Assembly (NCBI GenBank): GCA_902825945.1
Contig: CADECY010000075.1
Location: 1-36,290, forward strand
Direction: 5' to 3'
DNA length: 36,290 nt
From: an uncultured Acidobacteriota bacterium
Lineage (GTDB): Bacteria; Acidobacteriota; Terriglobia; Bryobacterales; Bryobacteraceae
Positions 34,403 through 36,290 of this stretch are shown here, one piece after another. Position numbers and translations under genes: made by a program. Position 1 is the stretch's first letter, and the number at the start of each line of letters is the position of its first letter. The notes under the pieces are model-generated. The model had not been told where the DNA came from. It made no database searches and saw only the letters and a program-made list of their open reading frames with translations.

Positions 34403-34744
34403 ATGGAGAGGCTCGACACCACGTTCGCGGCCCTGAGCGATCCGACTCGGCGCGCGATCCTTGCGCGCCTTGCAACGGGTGAGGCAACGGTGATGGAATT
34501 GGCCCGGCCCTTTCCGATGAGCCAGCCAGCCATCTCGCGACACCTCCGCGTACTCCAGGAGGCTGGTCTCATCACGCGGCGGATCGAGGGAGCCACGCGC
34601 CCTTGCAGGCTCGTTCCCGGCGGAATCGCCGAGATCGACCAATGGCTAGGGCTGCTGCGGAAGGCGCTGGAGGCGAACTACGACCGCCTCGACAAGATAC
34701 TGGCGGCGGAAACGAAGGCTCGAAAGAAAGGAAAACGGCGATGA
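34403..34744 (+). CDS. ArsR family transcriptional regulator
   Basis: 113 residues with a winged helix-turn-helix: 'FAALSDPTRRAILARLATGEATVMELARPFPMSQPAISRHLRVLQEAGLITRRIEG' spans about 8-63, with the recognition helix at 'SQPAISRHLRVL'. No cysteine cluster for metal sensing is visible, so it belongs to the non-metal, autorepressor-like branch often paired with SRPBCC proteins. It is expected to repress its own promoter by binding the palindromic site just upstream. The Lys/Arg-rich tail overlaps the start of the next gene (ATGA), so the two are translated together. The inducer is unknown. Confidence 0.93.
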   Translation: MERLDTTFAALSDPTRRAILARLATGEATVMELARPFPMSQPAISRHLRVLQEAGLITRRIEGATRPCRLVPGGIAEIDQWLGLLRKALEANYDRLDKILAAETKARKKGKRR

Positions 34745-35211
34745 ACCAGATGGCTTTGAAGACCGAAGGCGACACACACGTCGTGGTGACCCGGAGATTC
34801 GCGGCTCCTCCGGAAGCGGTGTATCGCGCTCACACGGAACCCTCGATCATCCAGAGGTGGATGCTCGGCCCGGATGGCTGGACCATGCCGGTCTGCATCT
34901 GTGATGCACGGCCGGGAGGCAAGATCCGCTACGAGTGGGCGGATGGCAAAGGCGGCGGGTTCTCGTTGACGGGTGAGTTCATTACGCTCGAACCTTTCCG
35001 GCGGATCGTCCACGTGGAGCGGATGCACCTGCCGGACCCCACTCCGGACAATCACATCGAGACCGTTTTCGCGCCTGATGGCGATGGCACGCTGATGACG
35101 ATGCGGATGACGGTGCCCGATTCCGATACCCGCACCGCGATGCTTGCCACGGGAATGGAACACGGGATGGAGGCCAGCTACGCCCGGATGGAAAGCGTTC
35201 TGGGCCACTGA
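34741..35211 (+). CDS. SRPBCC (AHSA1-type) protein
   Basis: 156 residues from the ATG at 34741, overlapping the arsR stop by four bases; AAGGA lies about nine bases upstream. The START/Bet v1-like fold is indicated by 'VTRRFAAPPEAVYRAHTEPSIIQRWMLGPDGW' at about 16-47, 'PGGKIRYEW', 'GEFITLEPFRRIVHVERM' and a long C-terminal helix 'MEHGMEASYARMESVL'. AHSA1-like proteins bind hydrophobic ligands or act as chaperone-like partners; pairing with an ArsR repressor is very common in bacteria, but the ligand is generally unknown. No signal peptide. Confidence 0.92.
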   Translation: MNQMALKTEGDTHVVVTRRFAAPPEAVYRAHTEPSIIQRWMLGPDGWTMPVCICDARPGGKIRYEWADGKGGGFSLTGEFITLEPFRRIVHVERMHLPDPTPDNHIETVFAPDGDGTLMTMRMTVPDSDTRTAMLATGMEHGMEASYARMESVLGH

Positions 35212-35245
35212 AGGGGATACCGGCGACTGACTGGCGGAAACCAAA

Positions 35246-36269
35246 ATGATCGATCGCAGGCACTTTCTCGGCGCCGCGGGCGCCAACGTGGCGCTTGGCG
35301 CCGGCACACGGGAGCGCCCGAACATTCTCCTGATTCTTTCCGACGATCTCGGCTGCTTCGGCGGCGAGATCTCGACGCCAAATCTCGATCGCCTCGCTTC
35401 GGCGGGGTGTCCGGTTCACTCAACTCTACAGCGGCGCCCGCTGCTGTCCGTCGCGCGCCGCGTTGCTCACCGGCCAGCATCCGCATCAGTCCGCATGGGG
35501 AATATGGTGGGCGGCCAGACGCGAGAGGTCTTCCGGGGTTTCATCGGCCGGGTGAGCGAGCGCGTGAAATTCCTTCCGGGGGGTGTTACGCGAATCCGGC
35601 TACGCGACGCTCATGTGCGGCAAGTGGCACCTCGGCCAGCCGGGACCAATCGCGCGCGGCTTCGACGAATTCCATGGCATGATCCACGGCTTCGACAGTT
35701 TCTGGGACTCGTCGAAGTACACGAGACGGCCGCAAGGGCGGCCGTCCGCCAAGGCATGGCAGCCGGTGTTCCATGCCACCGATGCGATCACCGACCACGC
35801 ACTCGACTTCCTGAACAGCGCTCGCCAATCGCCCGCTAGGCCGTGGTTCCTTTACCTGGCCTACAACGCGCCGCACTTCCCCTTGCACGCACCGGTCGAT
35901 CTCATCGACAAGTACCAAAGCGTCTACGAGCAAGGCTGGGATTCGATTCGCGAGATGCGGCTCGCCAGGATGAAATCACTTGGCCTCGCCCGCCCGCACT
36001 GGAACGTGCCGCCCCGGAGCGTCGTGGGGCCGAATCGAGTCTCGACACCCAATGGGCTGGGCGGTCAAGCAGAGTCCGGCATGGGACGCGGTGCCCGCCG
36101 AACGGCGCCCTACGACATCGATGCCGACCGCATGGAGCAGCACGATCTTGCGGCGAAGAAACCCGAGCGAGTGACGAAAATGGCCACGCCGTGGGAAGCG
36201 TGGGCGAAGGCGAATCACGTACTTCCGTGGATCTGGACTCCGGCGTATTCAGCGAGCGGAGCGCCCTGA
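35246..36269 (+). pseudogene. Decayed type I sulfatase (several frameshifts and an internal deletion)
   Basis: Begins as a normal exported sulfatase (ATG at 35246; 'DRRHFLGAAGA' Tat-like; 'ILSDDLG'). It then changes frame at a GGGG run (35404-35407) into a frame carrying 'GARCCPSRAALLTG' with the CxPxR Cys codon at 35442. It returns to the first frame near 35493 ('MGNMVGGQTREVFRGF'), and shifts again at a G6 run (35578-35583) into 'LRESGYATLMCGKWHLGQPGP' and onward to the stop at 36269. A further shift lies between 'HWNVPPR' and 'PAWDAVPAERRP', and near 36110 the frame joins straight to 'YDIDADRMEQHDL', a C-terminal sulfatase segment. The central part with the DNG metal motif is missing, so the gene cannot make an active enzyme even if the single-base shifts were sequencing errors. 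Confidence 0.85.
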
Positions 36270-36290
36270 GCCGGGCCCGACATGTGGCGG

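Noticed and set aside
35407..35682. A separate 91-residue gene inside the broken sulfatase
   Set aside because: It reads a third frame not used by any sulfatase fragment and has no recognisable features.

Overview
The window looks like chromosomal DNA from a high-GC Acidobacteriota, most likely the Solibacter/Bryobacter branch (Bryobacterales). Supporting signs are two very large Oar-like TonB-dependent receptors with N-terminal carboxypeptidase-regulatory domains, Tat-type signals (RRxFL) on many exported enzymes, Planctomycete/Acidobacteria-style DUF1501, DUF1549/DUF1553 and PPC proteins, and several type I sulfatases. The placement is inferred from gene content; no rRNA or marker gene is present. 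I saw no tRNA, rRNA, CRISPR array, insertion sequence or phage gene.

Layout: 1-1003 (+) holds two tandem related secreted proteins, the first cut by the window edge. 8297-1169 (-) is a four-gene operon for exported proteins: PPC-domain protein, DUF1549/DUF1553 haem-motif protein, DUF1501 protein, sulfatase. 8422-9858 (+) is a NAL1-like trypsin-fold protease. 12551-9910 (-) is a tandem pair of exported mannonate-dehydratase-like enolase-superfamily enzymes. 12696-14087 (+) is a putative metallopeptidase with an unusual HExxGH motif. 16057-14129, 17196-16171 and 18614-17349 (-) are an alpha/beta hydrolase, an Acg-type nitroreductase-like protein and an exported L-rhamnonate-dehydratase-like enolase. 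18776-25372 (+) carries the two receptors. 25638-29422 (+) is a tight argG-rfbC-rfbB-rfbA operon (arginine and dTDP-sugar synthesis). 34292-29428 (-) is a five-gene catabolic-looking operon: HpcH/HpaI aldolase, amidohydrolase, sulfatase, alpha/alpha-barrel protein, second HpcH/HpaI aldolase. 34403-35211 (+) is an ArsR regulator with an SRPBCC (AHSA1) partner, and 35246-36269 is a decayed sulfatase.

The common thread is polysaccharide scavenging and sugar-acid breakdown: receptors for uptake, sulfatases to remove sulfate esters, dehydratases of the enolase superfamily to make 2-keto-3-deoxy acids, and HpcH/HpaI aldolases to split such acids. The strongest candidate for an undescribed system is the five-gene aldolase-amidohydrolase-sulfatase-barrel-aldolase operon. 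It is divergent from an ArsR gene whose promoter contains a clear palindromic operator. Also notable are an enolase paralogue that has lost a canonical metal-binding Asp, a protein with an M49-like zinc motif, and a sulfatase in mid-decay.
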